This document shows, one piece after another, positions 49,830 to 59,076 of a DNA stretch of 64,000 bases. The notes below the pieces were generated by a model. The model saw nothing but the letters and a program-made list of their open reading frames with translations, ran no database searches and was not told the origin of the DNA. Each line of letters begins with the position of its first letter. Position 1 is the first letter of the stretch. Made by a program: the position numbers and the translations under genes. The DNA is from Pseudomonadota bacterium (GTDB lineage Bacteria > Pseudomonadota > Gammaproteobacteria > Burkholderiales > REEB80). The DNA lies in assembly GCA_018971485.1 (NCBI GenBank), contig JAGXAQ010000003.1, positions 124,001 to 188,000 of the forward strand, in the 5' to 3' direction.

Positions 49830-50582
49830 TTAATCCTGATTTTTTTTATGATCGCTTTTTTTTAATGCGACTTCTATGGATCTAAGCATACCCCGTAACA
49901 TCAAGACTTCCTGTTTCTCAAGAATTGCCCGACCAAATAGTCTTCGCATACGAGTCATCAACATTTTCGGATGCTCCAAAGAAAGAAACCCCACTTTAAC
50001 GAGTACATCTTGCAAATGTACGTAAAATCGCTCTATATCTTCAAAAAGGGCTAGGGGGCGAGATTGTATCGGGCGTTCACTACTTGAACAAGCCGTAGCT
50101 ATAGCATAGCAAACCACTTGCACTGCGGCTGCAAGGTTAAGAGAAGAGTAAACTGGATTGGCGGGAATATGGATAAGAAAGTGACACATTTCAACTTCTT
50201 GATTAGACAACCCCGACATTTCAGTTCCAAAAATCAGTGCCACTTCATCCTGTCCAGCCTGATTAACAAAATTTGGCACGGCTTCTGATAAAACAAAAGC
50301 AGGCTGGGATAGAGTCCTAGTCCGTGCAGTTAAACCACCAACCAATGTAACACCCTGTAACGCATCCTTGAGGGTCTCCGTGACTACAGCCCGCTCCAAA
50401 ATATCTTGAGCTCCACAAGCCCGGGCAGTAGCTGCCTTATCAGGAAAGTGGGCAGGCCCAACCAAATACAGACGATTTAACCCCATGGTTTTCATTGCAC
50501 GTGCAGAAGCACCAATATTTCCAGGATGACTTGTGTTACATAAAACAATACGAATATTATTCAAAGAAAAACTATCTATCAT
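49830..50582 (-). CDS. trmJ: tRNA (cytidine/uridine-2'-O-)-methyltransferase
   Basis: A 250-residue SPOUT-class enzyme methylating position 32 of tRNA. The knotted SAM domain has NTSHPGNIGASARAMKTMG, ALIFGTEMSGLSN and PVYSSLNLAAAVQ. A C-terminal helical part (about 165-245) completes the TrmJ length. GAGG precedes the ATG. The trmJ-cysE-iscR order is widespread in proteobacteria. Confidence 0.95.
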   Translation of the reverse strand: MIDSFSLNNIRIVLCNTSHPGNIGASARAMKTMGLNRLYLVGPAHFPDKAATARACGAQDILERAVVTETLKDALQGVTLVGGLTARTRTLSQPAFVLSEAVPNFVNQAGQDEVALIFGTEMSGLSNQEVEMCHFLIHIPANPVYSSLNLAAAVQVVCYAIATACSSSERPIQSRPLALFEDIERFYVHLQDVLVKVGFLSLEHPKMLMTRMRRLFGRAILEKQEVLMLRGMLRSIEVALKKSDHKKNQD

Positions 50583-50662
50583 GCCTGCCTCAAATAAAAA
50601 TTGACCAAAATTCCACCCACTTATAAACTAAAACCAGTTTACTTGAAATTATATTCACAAGA

Positions 50663-52027
50663 ATGAATACAAATGTTTTTGTGACAACCACCCCTAATCC
50701 TAGCTGGATGCAAATCTACAGCAATCAATTTCATCAGCCCTTTCAATCCTTATCAAGCATCCAAGCTAGCTATAAAACTGAAATTTCCTCTATAAGCCAA
50801 ATTTTGAGTTCCCTTGACAGCCTAAATACTGCAGCTTTTTCACTTGGTTCCTCTGCAGCTTTTTCACTTACAAGCGTATTTCTTGAAAATTCAAACCTGG
50901 CAACTGCCCAAGCAGGCTCAGACGCACTTCCTGGAACATTTTCCCTTAATATTAACCAGCTAGCTAATCATCAAACCCTTTCTACCGAAAGTGTAACCAG
51001 CTCAAATAACACTATTGGCTCTAACTCTACTTCAGCCCTGATATTTACTTTTGGGAGCATCATAAATGGACAGTTTATACCTGACATGGCCAGAGCATCA
51101 CAAAGTGTGATTATCCAACCTCCCGACAACAACTTTAAAGACATAGCATCACATATCAACGCAGCTAATATCGGATTAACTGCATCTATTACAAGCGATG
51201 CAAGCGGCCAACAATTAATTATTAGCGGTGAAAGCGGGGCATCAAATGCATTCTCAATCAAAGTTTCAGGAGATTCAGACCTGGCATCCCTATTGACTTA
51301 TATTCCAGGAAATTTAATGTCCCTTATGCCTTTGTCTCAGGCACAAGATGCGAGCATTACTATCAACGGAGTCACTAAAACTTCTAGCAATAATAACTTT
51401 AACTATGCATTGCCTTATCTGAATCTAACCCTAAATTCAACCGGAAAAACATCTTTAACGATAATGCGAAAGCCCAATCAATCAGTTTCTGCCATTGAAC
51501 AGTTTATTAACCAATACAACAACAGCATAAAAACATTGAATACCGCACTTTCAGGGCCTTTGGCAGGGAATAGCTATATTGAATCACTTCAATCAAACCT
51601 AACTACAACAATATCAGAAATCAATCCAAATCTATTCCGCTCTATTGGTATTACAACTAATTTTGATGGCACACTTAATCTCAATATCACAAAACTTAGC
51701 CAAGCTTTAACTTTAAACAGCCAAAAAGTCGCGTCAATCTTTACCTCTCCAGACAATGGTGGCATTGCAAATCAGATCCTAAAGTTAACAAATAACATAA
51801 ATTCATCTATTAGCGGTCTTAATTTAATAATACAAGGCATGGAACAGGCGCAGCAGGGGGCCTTATCTTTTGAAAAAAATATGCTTGCTAACATCAATAG
51901 TTCCTTTAACTGGATGAGCATTCAATACAACACCCTAAATCAGCTCCTAACTACACTTTCCAATTCAATAACCAATATCACGATTTCTACCAAACAACTC
52001 TCTCAACCTGCTGAAACCCATAATTAA
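50663..52027 (+). CDS. fliD: FliD-like flagellar hook-associated protein 2 homologue, isolated
   Basis: A 454-residue Ser/Thr/Asn-rich protein. The N-terminal part (SLSSIQASYKTEISSISQILSSL-like coiled region near 28-55, then GTFSLNINQLANHQTLST) and C-terminal part (SVSAIEQFINQYNNSI, SIGITTNFDGTLNLN, with a terminal coiled coil) match FliD cap proteins in order. The usual short GLDVxxIV head is absent. No other flagellar gene lies near. It sits between trmJ and suhB, which are normally neighbours. It may be a genuine capping protein encoded away from the flagellar cluster, or a secreted relative. Confidence 0.65.
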   Translation: MNTNVFVTTTPNPSWMQIYSNQFHQPFQSLSSIQASYKTEISSISQILSSLDSLNTAAFSLGSSAAFSLTSVFLENSNLATAQAGSDALPGTFSLNINQLANHQTLSTESVTSSNNTIGSNSTSALIFTFGSIINGQFIPDMARASQSVIIQPPDNNFKDIASHINAANIGLTASITSDASGQQLIISGESGASNAFSIKVSGDSDLASLLTYIPGNLMSLMPLSQAQDASITINGVTKTSSNNNFNYALPYLNLTLNSTGKTSLTIMRKPNQSVSAIEQFINQYNNSIKTLNTALSGPLAGNSYIESLQSNLTTTISEINPNLFRSIGITTNFDGTLNLNITKLSQALTLNSQKVASIFTSPDNGGIANQILKLTNNINSSISGLNLIIQGMEQAQQGALSFEKNMLANINSSFNWMSIQYNTLNQLLTTLSNSITNITISTKQLSQPAETHN

Positions 52028-52050
52028 CACAGCTATAACACGAATAACTC

Positions 52051-52059
52051 TGATACAAT
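52051..52059 (+). promoter_or_regulatory. Extended -10 promoter for suhB
   Basis: TG-A-TACAAT lies 39 bases before the suhB ATG, just after the fliD-like stop, suggesting that suhB has its own promoter. An AGG-type ribosome site lies 8 bases before the ATG. Confidence 0.45.
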
Positions 52060-52098
52060 ACACTATCATTTTCTCCGTTCATTAAATTAGGTTAATTC

Positions 52099-52881
52099 AT
52101 GCATCCGATGTTAAGCATTGCAGTTAAAGCTGCACGTCGCGCAAGCAACATTATCAATCGAGCTGCCTCAAATGTTGATTTAATACATGTTACTAGCAAA
52201 GGTCCTGCTGATTATGTCAGTGAAGTAGACAAAGCATCAGAAGCGGCCATAATTGAAACACTAAGCAGTAGCTACCCTAGTCACGCCTTTATTGGCGAAG
52301 AATCAGGAAATCAAGGTGATTCCGAATACGTTTGGATTATTGATCCTCTCGATGGAACCACCAACTTTCTTCATGGCCTGCCCCACTATGCAATTTCAAT
52401 CGCTCTAAAACATCGCGGTATACTCACGCAGGCAGTTATTTATGATCCAAACCGAAATGAACTTTTTACGGCCACACGTGGCGCAGGTGCTTTCCTTAAT
52501 GATCGTCGTATCCGTGTTTCACGTTGCACTAAAATTTCTGATTCACTCATTGGCACAGGATTTCCTTTTCGAGAATTTTCATCCGTAAATCGCTATCTGG
52601 CCATATTTCATGAAACAATGAAAAAATGTGCTGGCTTGCGTCGCCCTGGGGCTGCCTCTCTAGATTTAGCCTATGTAGCATCTGGTCGCTATGATGCTTT
52701 TTTTGAAAGCGGATTAGGTATATGGGATATAGCAGCTGGTGCCTTGCTTATTCAGGAAGCTGGCGGAATATGCACAGACTGGGATGGTGAAGACAATTTT
52801 CTTGAAAAAGGCCAAATTATTTGCGGCAACCCAAAAGTCTTTAGTCAAATGCTAAACATCATCAGGAACCATCCAGAATAA
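52099..52881 (+). CDS. suhB: Inositol-1-monophosphatase family protein SuhB
   Basis: A 260-residue lithium-sensitive phosphatase fold. Metal sites: GEESG (Glu), WIIDPLDGTTNFLHG, and the later GIWDIAAGALLIQEAGG. In E. coli SuhB also joins the rRNA antitermination complex. The C-terminus ends in RNHPE and the 3' end is overlapped from the other strand by a decayed mobile-element-like stretch. Usual neighbour of trmJ, but separated here by the fliD-like gene. Confidence 0.94.
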   Translation: MHPMLSIAVKAARRASNIINRAASNVDLIHVTSKGPADYVSEVDKASEAAIIETLSSSYPSHAFIGEESGNQGDSEYVWIIDPLDGTTNFLHGLPHYAISIALKHRGILTQAVIYDPNRNELFTATRGAGAFLNDRRIRVSRCTKISDSLIGTGFPFREFSSVNRYLAIFHETMKKCAGLRRPGAASLDLAYVASGRYDAFFESGLGIWDIAAGALLIQEAGGICTDWDGEDNFLEKGQIICGNPKVFSQMLNIIRNHPE

Positions 52882-53109
52882 AACCTGGATTCAAGTTTGA
52901 CGTGCAATTTGAATAACGCGGGTCTAGCAGGTAAAAACGGCAGCATCTGTGCACTTTGACCAGCCGGTCGAAATTGCAAAATGAACTGCACACGCCTCAG
53001 CCAAAAAGAATGATATCAAGTTCATGCTTTGAAGAAAGCAAGACATAAACAAATTAAGATAGATAGCGCCGGTGTTAAAACGAAGCACCTCAACAATCAG
53101 CCTCCCCAA
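52862..53109 (-). mobile_element. Probable decayed mobile-element end next to suhB
   Basis: This stretch is richer in GC than its surroundings. It contains GTGCACTTTGACCAGCC followed by a complementary GGTC and ends near another TGCAC, so short inverted units are present. Two different minus-strand frames look like pieces of one former reading frame: one with AVHFAISTGWSKCTDAAVF, another with CCRFYLLDPRYSN running to a stop at 52862. I recall similar tails beside transposable elements but cannot confirm the family. Confidence 0.3.
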
Positions 53110-53124
53110 TACCCCAGGGGCGGT

Positions 53125-53286
53125 TCACAAGAGTCCGAATGCTCTCAATAGCCAAAGTAACACAACAATGATCACTACCGCATTGATGATCTTCTTAATA
53201 GTAGATTGCATCGGGATGTAGGTATTGACCAGCCAGAGAAGCACTCCAACGACAATCAGCGTAACTACCAATTGGATTAATGGCAT
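53125..53286 (-). CDS. Small membrane protein (Thivi_2564-like)
   Basis: A 53-residue protein made of two hydrophobic helices: MPLIQLVVTLIVVGVLLWLV at 1-20 and a second from about residue 34 (INAVVIIVVLLWLL), joined by YIPMQSTIKK. This matches a small family I know as Thivi_2564 membrane proteins; its function is unknown. I chose the ATG at 53286, with AGGGGAA 7 bases upstream, over a longer in-frame start at 53313. No operon partner. Confidence 0.75.
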   Translation of the reverse strand: MPLIQLVVTLIVVGVLLWLVNTYIPMQSTIKKIINAVVIIVVLLWLLRAFGLL

Positions 53287-53894
53287 CTTTGTTCCCCTAA
53301 AAAATTTTTTCAATCAATGGCAATACTTGAAAGAAATTCTAGCGATAGTGTAGAGCTGGTGTTAGAAAGCCATTGCTGGCAGTGTGAAACCGCACTGGAC
53401 AATATTCAGATACATTCATCCTATACCTAAATTGAACCCCATGAAAGTTTAATTTAAGTAACTGTATAAAAAGGGGTGGTTCAAGGTTGCAATGCAAAAA
53501 AGTGGCATGATGCTGCCCGAAAGCAGATGCATCTGAAGTAAACAGGTCGGCAGGCCATTTAAAGCCTTGCGATTTACAGGGTCAGGCATTTAACTGCCAC
53601 GCAATCGCATCTTAATTTTCCTTCGAAAAATATTGTTCTTCAATCTTGAGAGCGCGCATTTCTTATAGCACATTATATGTTAGTTAGACTTTCAAACTGT
53701 TCAGTCTAGCCAACAATAAAATCCTACCCATTAAAAGAAAGTAACAGTAGCTTCCTATTTCTATTAATGATAATTGGCTAAGAGCGCAATAAAAATTGCG
53801 TCCCTTAAATCATACGGGGTAAATAGCCAAGCTTCTCCTCAAAGAGTAAAATTTTTCATAGTCATACTAAAATATCTCCTAAAGCGATTATTTA
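53287..53894. other. Non-coding region between the small membrane gene and mutS
   Basis: No plausible gene, tRNA or strong hairpin seen. It has several stop-rich stretches of mixed composition, like old decayed sequence. The last 60 bases hold AT-rich sequence that should include the mutS promoter, but no clear -35/-10 pair. Confidence 0.5.
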
Positions 53895-56450
53895 ATGAAA
53901 GATATAACCTATTCCAAACATACCCCCATAATGCAGCAGTATTTTCGTATTAAAGAGAATTATCCTGACATGCTCTTGTTTTTTCGAATGGGTGACTTTT
54001 ATGAGCTTTTTTTTGAAGATGCAGTCAAAGCGTCTAAATTACTAGACATTACTTTAACGCAACGAGGCATATCTGCAGGTGAGCCCATAAAAATGGCAGG
54101 AGTTCCTTATCACGCTGCCGAACAATATCTTGCAAAACTCTTAAAAGCCGGTGTAGCCGTTGCCATTTGCGAGCAAATAGGAGAACCAGCAAACAGTAAA
54201 GGCCCCGTTGAACGAAAAGTCACCCGAGTAGTTACTCCTGGCACATTAACTGATGCGGCATTCCTCTCAGAAAAAACGGATAGCTTACTCATTTCCATAC
54301 TAAATGAAAAAACCACAATTGGACTTGCATGGATAAATTTAGCAAGCGGCGATTTCTATCTGATGCAAATTAAACCTGATGAACTTGCAACTCAACTAGA
54401 ACGTATTCGTCCTTGCGAAATTCTAGTTAAAGAAAATACTAAATTACAACTACCCAGTACAAAATCTATTGCAATCAAAGAAATACCAGCATGGGACTTT
54501 AACGAAGCCCGAGCCAGAGATCTACTTTGCAAACAGTTTAATACTATAAACCTTGAATGTTTTGGATGTGAAAAACTCAATGTAGCAATAGCTGCAGCGG
54601 GGGCATTGCTTAATTATGCCTACTATACCCAACAAAGCTATCTGCCACATATTCTTCCCCCTAAAGTTGACACCCTGACAAAATATGTAATGATTGACCC
54701 AGCTACCCGGCATAACTTAGAACTTACTGAGACATTAAGAGGAGATTTAGAACCCACCCTTTTATCTTTACTGGATCGATGTTCAGGAAATATGGGTAGC
54801 AGACTTCTGCGTTTCTGGCTAACCCATCCCTTACGCGATAGAAAAATTCTTAATACTAGATTAGATGCAATTGAATTATTACAACAGGGGATCCCGCCAT
54901 ACGATGTAACCCTTTTAAATCTTCTAAATGATATCGGAGACCTAGAGCGGATAAACAGTCGAATTGCAATAAAATCAGCACGTCCTAGAGATCTATCAGC
55001 TTTAAGAAACGCTTTGGAAAAAATTCCATCAATTATCAATTTTCTTGAAAACTTACCCCAGTGGCCATTAAAAGAGCGATTAGAGCTACTTGATCCTCAA
55101 AATGAAATTTATGAATTACTAAAAAGATCCATATTACCAGAACCTAACAGCCTGCTTCGTGAGGGGGGCGTAATCAATGATGGTTACGATGCAGAATTAG
55201 ATGAGTTGCGTTCCATACAAACGAATTGTGGAGAATTACTCATTTCAATGGAAACTCGTGAACGCGAACGCACCGGGATTAACAACCTAAAACTTGAATA
55301 TAATCGGGTTCATGGTTTTTACATCGAAGTATCTCGAGCCGCCTCAATTCATGTGCCAGAGAATTATCGTCGACGTCAAACCCTAAAAAATGTAGAACGT
55401 TATATCACACCCGAATTAAAAACGTTTGAAGATCGTGTCCTTTCAGCGAACGGGAGGGCTTTAACTCGCGAAAAAATGCTTTTCGAGTCTATTCTGAATC
55501 AACTTATCCCAGCATTACCTGGCCTGCAGTTCCTCTCAAAATGGATTGCTGAAATCGATGTCATGGCTACTTTATCTGAACGTTCTAGAAGCCTAAATTA
55601 TTCTAGGCCGCAATTTACTGATAAACGAGTCATCAAGATAACGGGGGGGAGACATCCAGTCGTTGAACAGCAAACACAACCTTTTATCAGTAACGACACG
55701 GGATTAACTTCAGAACAAAGCCTATTACTCATTACAGGCCCCAATATGGGTGGAAAATCAACTTACATGCGACAAACGGCCATCATCACCCTGTTGGCCT
55801 GCTGTGGGATCTTTGTGCCAGCAGAAAATGCTATAATTGGGCCTATCGACCAGATATTTACACGCATTGGAGCATCTGACGATTTAGCTCAAGGACGCTC
55901 AACATTTATGGTTGAAATGACTGAAACTGCATATATTCTTAATAATGCATCAGAATTCAGTTTAGTTGTACTAGATGAAATTGGAAGAGGGACATCAACT
56001 TTTGATGGTCTAGCCTTAGCTTTTGCATGCGCTAAAGCTCTTGCGAAACGTTCGGCCCTAACACTTTTTTCTACTCACTATTTCGAGCTCACTCGTCTAT
56101 ACGAGAGATTAAACCAAATCATAAATGTACATCTTGATGCGTTAAAATATCAAGACCAAATCATCTTTTTACACTCGGTACAACCTGGTCCAGCCAGCCA
56201 AAGCTATGGGTTAGAAGTTGCAGCTCTTGCTGGGGTACCGGCGACTGTCATTCAAGATGCCAGACGTAAACTAACTGAACTCGAAAATAACCAAACTCGG
56301 CTCAATCCACAAGGTGATTTATTTACAAACCAGATTAGGCCAGCCCCGGAGCATCCTATAATTGATTTCCTTCATAAAATCAATCCAGATGATCTCTCGC
56401 CAAAAGAGGCTTTAGATCTAACCTATAAATTAAAAAACATGTTGAACTAA
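53895..56450 (+). CDS. mutS: DNA mismatch repair protein MutS
   Basis: An 851-residue mismatch-recognition ATPase. The N-terminal mismatch-binding domain has [15 protein letters not shown] (Phe-x-Glu wedge), then connector, lever, clamp (about 430-530), and the ATPase with Walker [10 protein letters not shown] (about residue 616) and [15 protein letters not shown]. The C-terminal tetramerisation segment is short. The 3' end overlaps convergent slyD by 4 bases. Confidence 0.97.
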   Translation: MKDITYSKHTPIMQQYFRIKENYPDMLLFFRMGDFYELFFEDAVKASKLLDITLTQRGISAGEPIKMAGVPYHAAEQYLAKLLKAGVAVAICEQIGEPANSKGPVERKVTRVVTPGTLTDAAFLSEKTDSLLISILNEKTTIGLAWINLASGDFYLMQIKPDELATQLERIRPCEILVKENTKLQLPSTKSIAIKEIPAWDFNEARARDLLCKQFNTINLECFGCEKLNVAIAAAGALLNYAYYTQQSYLPHILPPKVDTLTKYVMIDPATRHNLELTETLRGDLEPTLLSLLDRCSGNMGSRLLRFWLTHPLRDRKILNTRLDAIELLQQGIPPYDVTLLNLLNDIGDLERINSRIAIKSARPRDLSALRNALEKIPSIINFLENLPQWPLKERLELLDPQNEIYELLKRSILPEPNSLLREGGVINDGYDAELDELRSIQTNCGELLISMETRERERTGINNLKLEYNRVHGFYIEVSRAASIHVPENYRRRQTLKNVERYITPELKTFEDRVLSANGRALTREKMLFESILNQLIPALPGLQFLSKWIAEIDVMATLSERSRSLNYSRPQFTDKRVIKITGGRHPVVEQQTQPFISNDTGLTSEQSLLLITGPNMGGKSTYMRQTAIITLLACCGIFVPAENAIIGPIDQIFTRIGASDDLAQGRSTFMVEMTETAYILNNASEFSLVVLDEIGRGTSTFDGLALAFACAKALAKRSALTLFSTHYFELTRLYERLNQIINVHLDALKYQDQIIFLHSVQPGPASQSYGLEVAALAGVPATVIQDARRKLTELENNQTRLNPQGDLFTNQIRPAPEHPIIDFLHKINPDDLSPKEALDLTYKLKNMLN

Positions 56451-56935
56451 TGGACATGGCCATGCCCATGATCATCATGGACATGGCCATGATGAATTTC
56501 CTCAGAAGTTGCCGGCCTAACATCAGTCACCGTACAAGTAAAACGAAGCGACATGCCTGCCAAAGGATGATTTCCATCTACAACAACCTCGGAATCAGTT
56601 AATTTTGTAACAGTATAAACCAGAAAATCATCTTCACCTTCTGGGCTACCTTCAAATTGCATTCCCACTTCCAACAATTCAGCGGGGAAAGCGCTTCTCG
56701 GTTCAGAGCGAACCAGTGTTGAATCATATTCACCGAAAGCATCCTCTGGGGTCAGTTCTACGGAAATATTGACACCTGCTCTCTGCCCTTGAAGAGCTTC
56801 TTCTATCTTTGGAAAAATGCCATCGTATCCCCCATGTAAATAACTAATAGGCTCTTGAGTTTCATCCACAATCTTACCTTTCTCATCACGCACACAATAA
56901 GTAAGACTAACAACAGCATCACGTGAAATTTCCAT
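56447..56935 (-). CDS. slyD: FKBP-type peptidyl-prolyl isomerase SlyD
   Basis: A 162-residue folding factor: a split FKBP domain (1-70 and 125-145) with an IF chaperone insert between, and a histidine-rich C-terminus ([15 protein letters not shown]) for nickel or zinc. It likely helps hydrogenase or other metalloprotein assembly as well as folding. I chose the ATG at 56935 (GGGAG 8 bases upstream) over those at 56941 and 56950. Confidence 0.94.
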   Translation of the reverse strand: MEISRDAVVSLTYCVRDEKGKIVDETQEPISYLHGGYDGIFPKIEEALQGQRAGVNISVELTPEDAFGEYDSTLVRSEPRSAFPAELLEVGMQFEGSPEGEDDFLVYTVTKLTDSEVVVDGNHPLAGMSLRFTCTVTDVRPATSEEIHHGHVHDDHGHGHVH

Positions 56936-57172
56936 AAACATAACTCCCAAACAAATAAAACAGACAAAACTATCCTACTTAACAACTATTGTGAACAACA
57001 GCCAAAACAATAGAAGGAAAATTAAATTTAACCATATGAATAATTCAGGCAGGTTTCACGACGATTTTACCGGCATTCATTAAAATCTAAACCTTATTGA
57101 TAATGTTATATGAATTTACATATCGAACAAACCTTCTTTTTAATAATCTTACACCCTATTATAATCAACCAT

Positions 57173-58297
57173 ATGACTTCTTCATCCCTTCTGGGTCAAA
57201 TATCAATTGAAACCTTTCTGGCCAATTACTGGCAAAAAAAACCGATTCTAATTCGCAGCGCCCTTCCGCATTTTAGTAATTTGATTAGCCCAGATGATCT
57301 GGCAGCCCTCAGCATGAGGACTGACCTTATCTCTCGTCTAATACTAGAAGGAGAAACCTGGGAGGTCAAATCTGGACCTTTTAGCGAAGATGTTCTAACT
57401 GGCCTCGGGACCTCAAGATGGTCATTACTCGTTCATGATATAAATTTTGCAGTCAAACAGGCGGACACTTTGCTTCATTCCTTTGATTTCATACCAAAGG
57501 CAAGATTGGATGATTTAATGATCAGCCTATCACCGCAGGGCGGTAATGTAGGCCCGCATTATGACTCATTCGATGTTTTTCTGCTACAGGGCTTAGGCAA
57601 AAAAAGATGGCAGATATCCCAACAAAAAGATCTTGGACTTATTCCTGATGCCCCATTAAAATTACTATCCAAATTCGAGCCTCAGGAAGAATGGATACTC
57701 GAACCTGGCGACATGTTGTACCTTCCACCCCATACTGCCCATTATGGTGTCGCGCTCGATCTATGCATGACTTATTCAATTGGCTTTCGTGCACCAGCCT
57801 ATCAGGAATTATTTCACGGCTTTATGGATTACCTTGGAGAATCACAACACTTATATGGACGATTCACTGATCCAGACCTAACCTATAATCAGAATTCGGC
57901 CATATTGCCTGAAGAACTAATCGAATCGACTTGTCACCAATTTCAAAAAATAAAATGGGACAGACATGATGTAATCCGCTTCTTAGGAAGCTACCTTACT
58001 GAACCCAAAAACCATGTTACCTTTCAACGGCCTAAAAAAGCTTTAAATTTTTCTGCATTCCAGCAGCGAATACTCAAGCAAGGAATAAGATTGCATCCTG
58101 GAGTAAAACTATTATTCCATAGCAATCAATTCTGGATGAATGGTGAAGAGCTATCTGTGATACCTATTGAATATAAAGTACTAAGACATCTTGCAAATCA
58201 ACGTATGTTATTAGATCCTGAATTGTTACATAATCTCATATTGCAACAAAAACTATACTCATGGTACTTACTAGGAAATATTCAAATCGGTATCTAG
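57173..58297 (+). CDS. roxA: Ribosomal protein L16 3-hydroxylase (JmjC/cupin 2-oxoglutarate oxygenase)
   Basis: A 374-residue Fe(II)/2-oxoglutarate oxygenase of the YcfD type, nearly the E. coli length. The iron triad is His129 and Asp131 (PHYDSFDVFLLQG) plus His190 (PPHTAHYGVAL). The C-terminal winged-helix part follows. E. coli RoxA hydroxylates an arginine of ribosomal protein L16. The ATG at 57173 has no strong ribosome site; an upstream in-frame start at 57110 would add a hydrophobic tail unlike the family. Confidence 0.92.
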   Translation: MTSSSLLGQISIETFLANYWQKKPILIRSALPHFSNLISPDDLAALSMRTDLISRLILEGETWEVKSGPFSEDVLTGLGTSRWSLLVHDINFAVKQADTLLHSFDFIPKARLDDLMISLSPQGGNVGPHYDSFDVFLLQGLGKKRWQISQQKDLGLIPDAPLKLLSKFEPQEEWILEPGDMLYLPPHTAHYGVALDLCMTYSIGFRAPAYQELFHGFMDYLGESQHLYGRFTDPDLTYNQNSAILPEELIESTCHQFQKIKWDRHDVIRFLGSYLTEPKNHVTFQRPKKALNFSAFQQRILKQGIRLHPGVKLLFHSNQFWMNGEELSVIPIEYKVLRHLANQRMLLDPELLHNLILQQKLYSWYLLGNIQIGI

Positions 58298-58516
58298 CTT
58301 TCTAAAAACTCTTTTTGAACGAATTATTACGTCTTGCTTACCACAAACTTACAAAAATTCATTATTTAGTCAAAAATAAAAAAATAAATTTTTTATTTCA
58401 AATAGTTATACATATTAAAAAAAAATACTTCGATCAAAAAAAATATCAGAAATAATCCAGTTTACGCCTTAATTTTTAAGAATTTCAAAATCTAAACCCA
58501 AGCATCCAGAAAGGAT
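58298..58516. other. AT-rich intergenic stretch after roxA
   Basis: Very A/T-rich, with several long A runs around 58375-58445. I see no gene, terminator-grade hairpin or recognised site before the promoter at 58517. Confidence 0.5.
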
Positions 58517-58545
58517 TTGACTCATATTTATATCTTATATATTAT
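58517..58545 (+). promoter_or_regulatory. Sigma-70 promoter of the structured leader
   Basis: TTGACT (58517-58522), a 17-base spacer and TATTAT (58540-58545) predict a transcript start at about 58551-58553, some 226 bases before the next start codon. Confidence 0.65.
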
Positions 58546-58551
58546 GAAGTT

Positions 58552-58777
58552 AGCGACGATTGATTCTTACAGCTTGTAAGCATTCTGTGACCATTTGCCT
58601 GTCGCTAGCAAATTCATTAATGCATATTCAGAATGCTGGTAAAGAATCACAAGGTTTTGTGAAAATTTGTAGAATTTTTCTATAAACCTGATAGACTTCG
58701 TAAGTCGGGCAACTAGCAATCAAGATCCAGACCGACTTTTAATGCCTTGAAAACACTTTATTCAAAGGGAATGTAGA
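58552..58777 (+). ncRNA. Candidate structured 5' leader or small RNA before the lipoprotein gene
   Basis: Several perfect short stems: TAGCGAC 58551-58557 with GTCGCTA 58601-58607; CTTACA/TGTAAG 58566-58580; AGCATTCTG 58579-58587 with CAGAATGCT 58629-58637, flanked outside by GATTCTT 58562-58568 with AAGAATC 58642-58648; CACAA/TTGTG 58648-58661; GACTT/AAGTC 58694-58706; AAGTCGG 58702-58708 with CCGACTT 58732-58738. Some are mutually exclusive, and two interleave like a pseudoknot. I recognise no known riboswitch. AAGGGA lies 8 bases before the lipoprotein ATG. Confidence 0.5.
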
Positions 58778-58972
58778 ATGAAATATACCGTTCTGTCTGC
58801 CGCAATTATCGCTCTTGCACTTACAGCCTGCCAAAAGAAGGAAGCCGCTCCTGCTGATAACAGCGCCGCTCCTGCAGCTTCTGCTCCTGCAGCTCCTGCT
58901 GCTACACCAGCTGCTCCTTCCGGTGAAGCCACCACATCAGCACCTGCAGCTCCAGCTTCAGGCAGCAACTAA
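58778..58972 (+). CDS. Small Ala/Pro-rich lipoprotein
   Basis: A 64-residue protein with a clear lipoprotein signal peptide (MKYTVLSAAIIALALTAC, lipobox LTAC, Cys18) followed by QKKEAA and a low-complexity tail that is mostly Ala, Pro and Ser. The mature chain has no fold-forming core and should be extended. The function is unknown; its size and Ala/Pro content recall envelope spacer lipoproteins. A good promoter, a long structured leader and a terminator make it a separate transcription unit. Confidence 0.8.
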   Translation: MKYTVLSAAIIALALTACQKKEAAPADNSAAPAASAPAAPAATPAAPSGEATTSAPAAPASGSN

Positions 58973-59014
58973 GCAGTTAAAAGCCATTCATACTAAAATA
59001 TGTTTGGCAAAAGA

Positions 59015-59053
59015 GCCCCGGATATCATCCATTGGATGAGTCTGGGGTTTTTT
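59015..59053 (+). terminator. Intrinsic terminator after the small lipoprotein gene
   Basis: AGCCCCGGATATCATCC and the partly complementary GGATGAGTCTGGGG form a GC-based stem with a short ATT loop, followed by six T. It lies 42 bases after the stop codon. On the other strand it is followed by CTCTTTTG, so it may also stop the convergent gene. Confidence 0.8.
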
Positions 59054-59076
59054 GTCTAATTTTAATCAGCTATCCT

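Noticed and set aside
52924-53109. 61-codon minus-strand frame as a real small gene
   Set aside because: Starts without a ribosome site and looks like a piece of a broken longer frame; listed instead as element debris.
58778-59039. Alternative frames of the Ala/Pro-rich lipoprotein gene on both strands
   Set aside because: Long overlapping frames come from the low-complexity GCT/CCT codons; only one frame has a lipobox, ribosome site and terminator.
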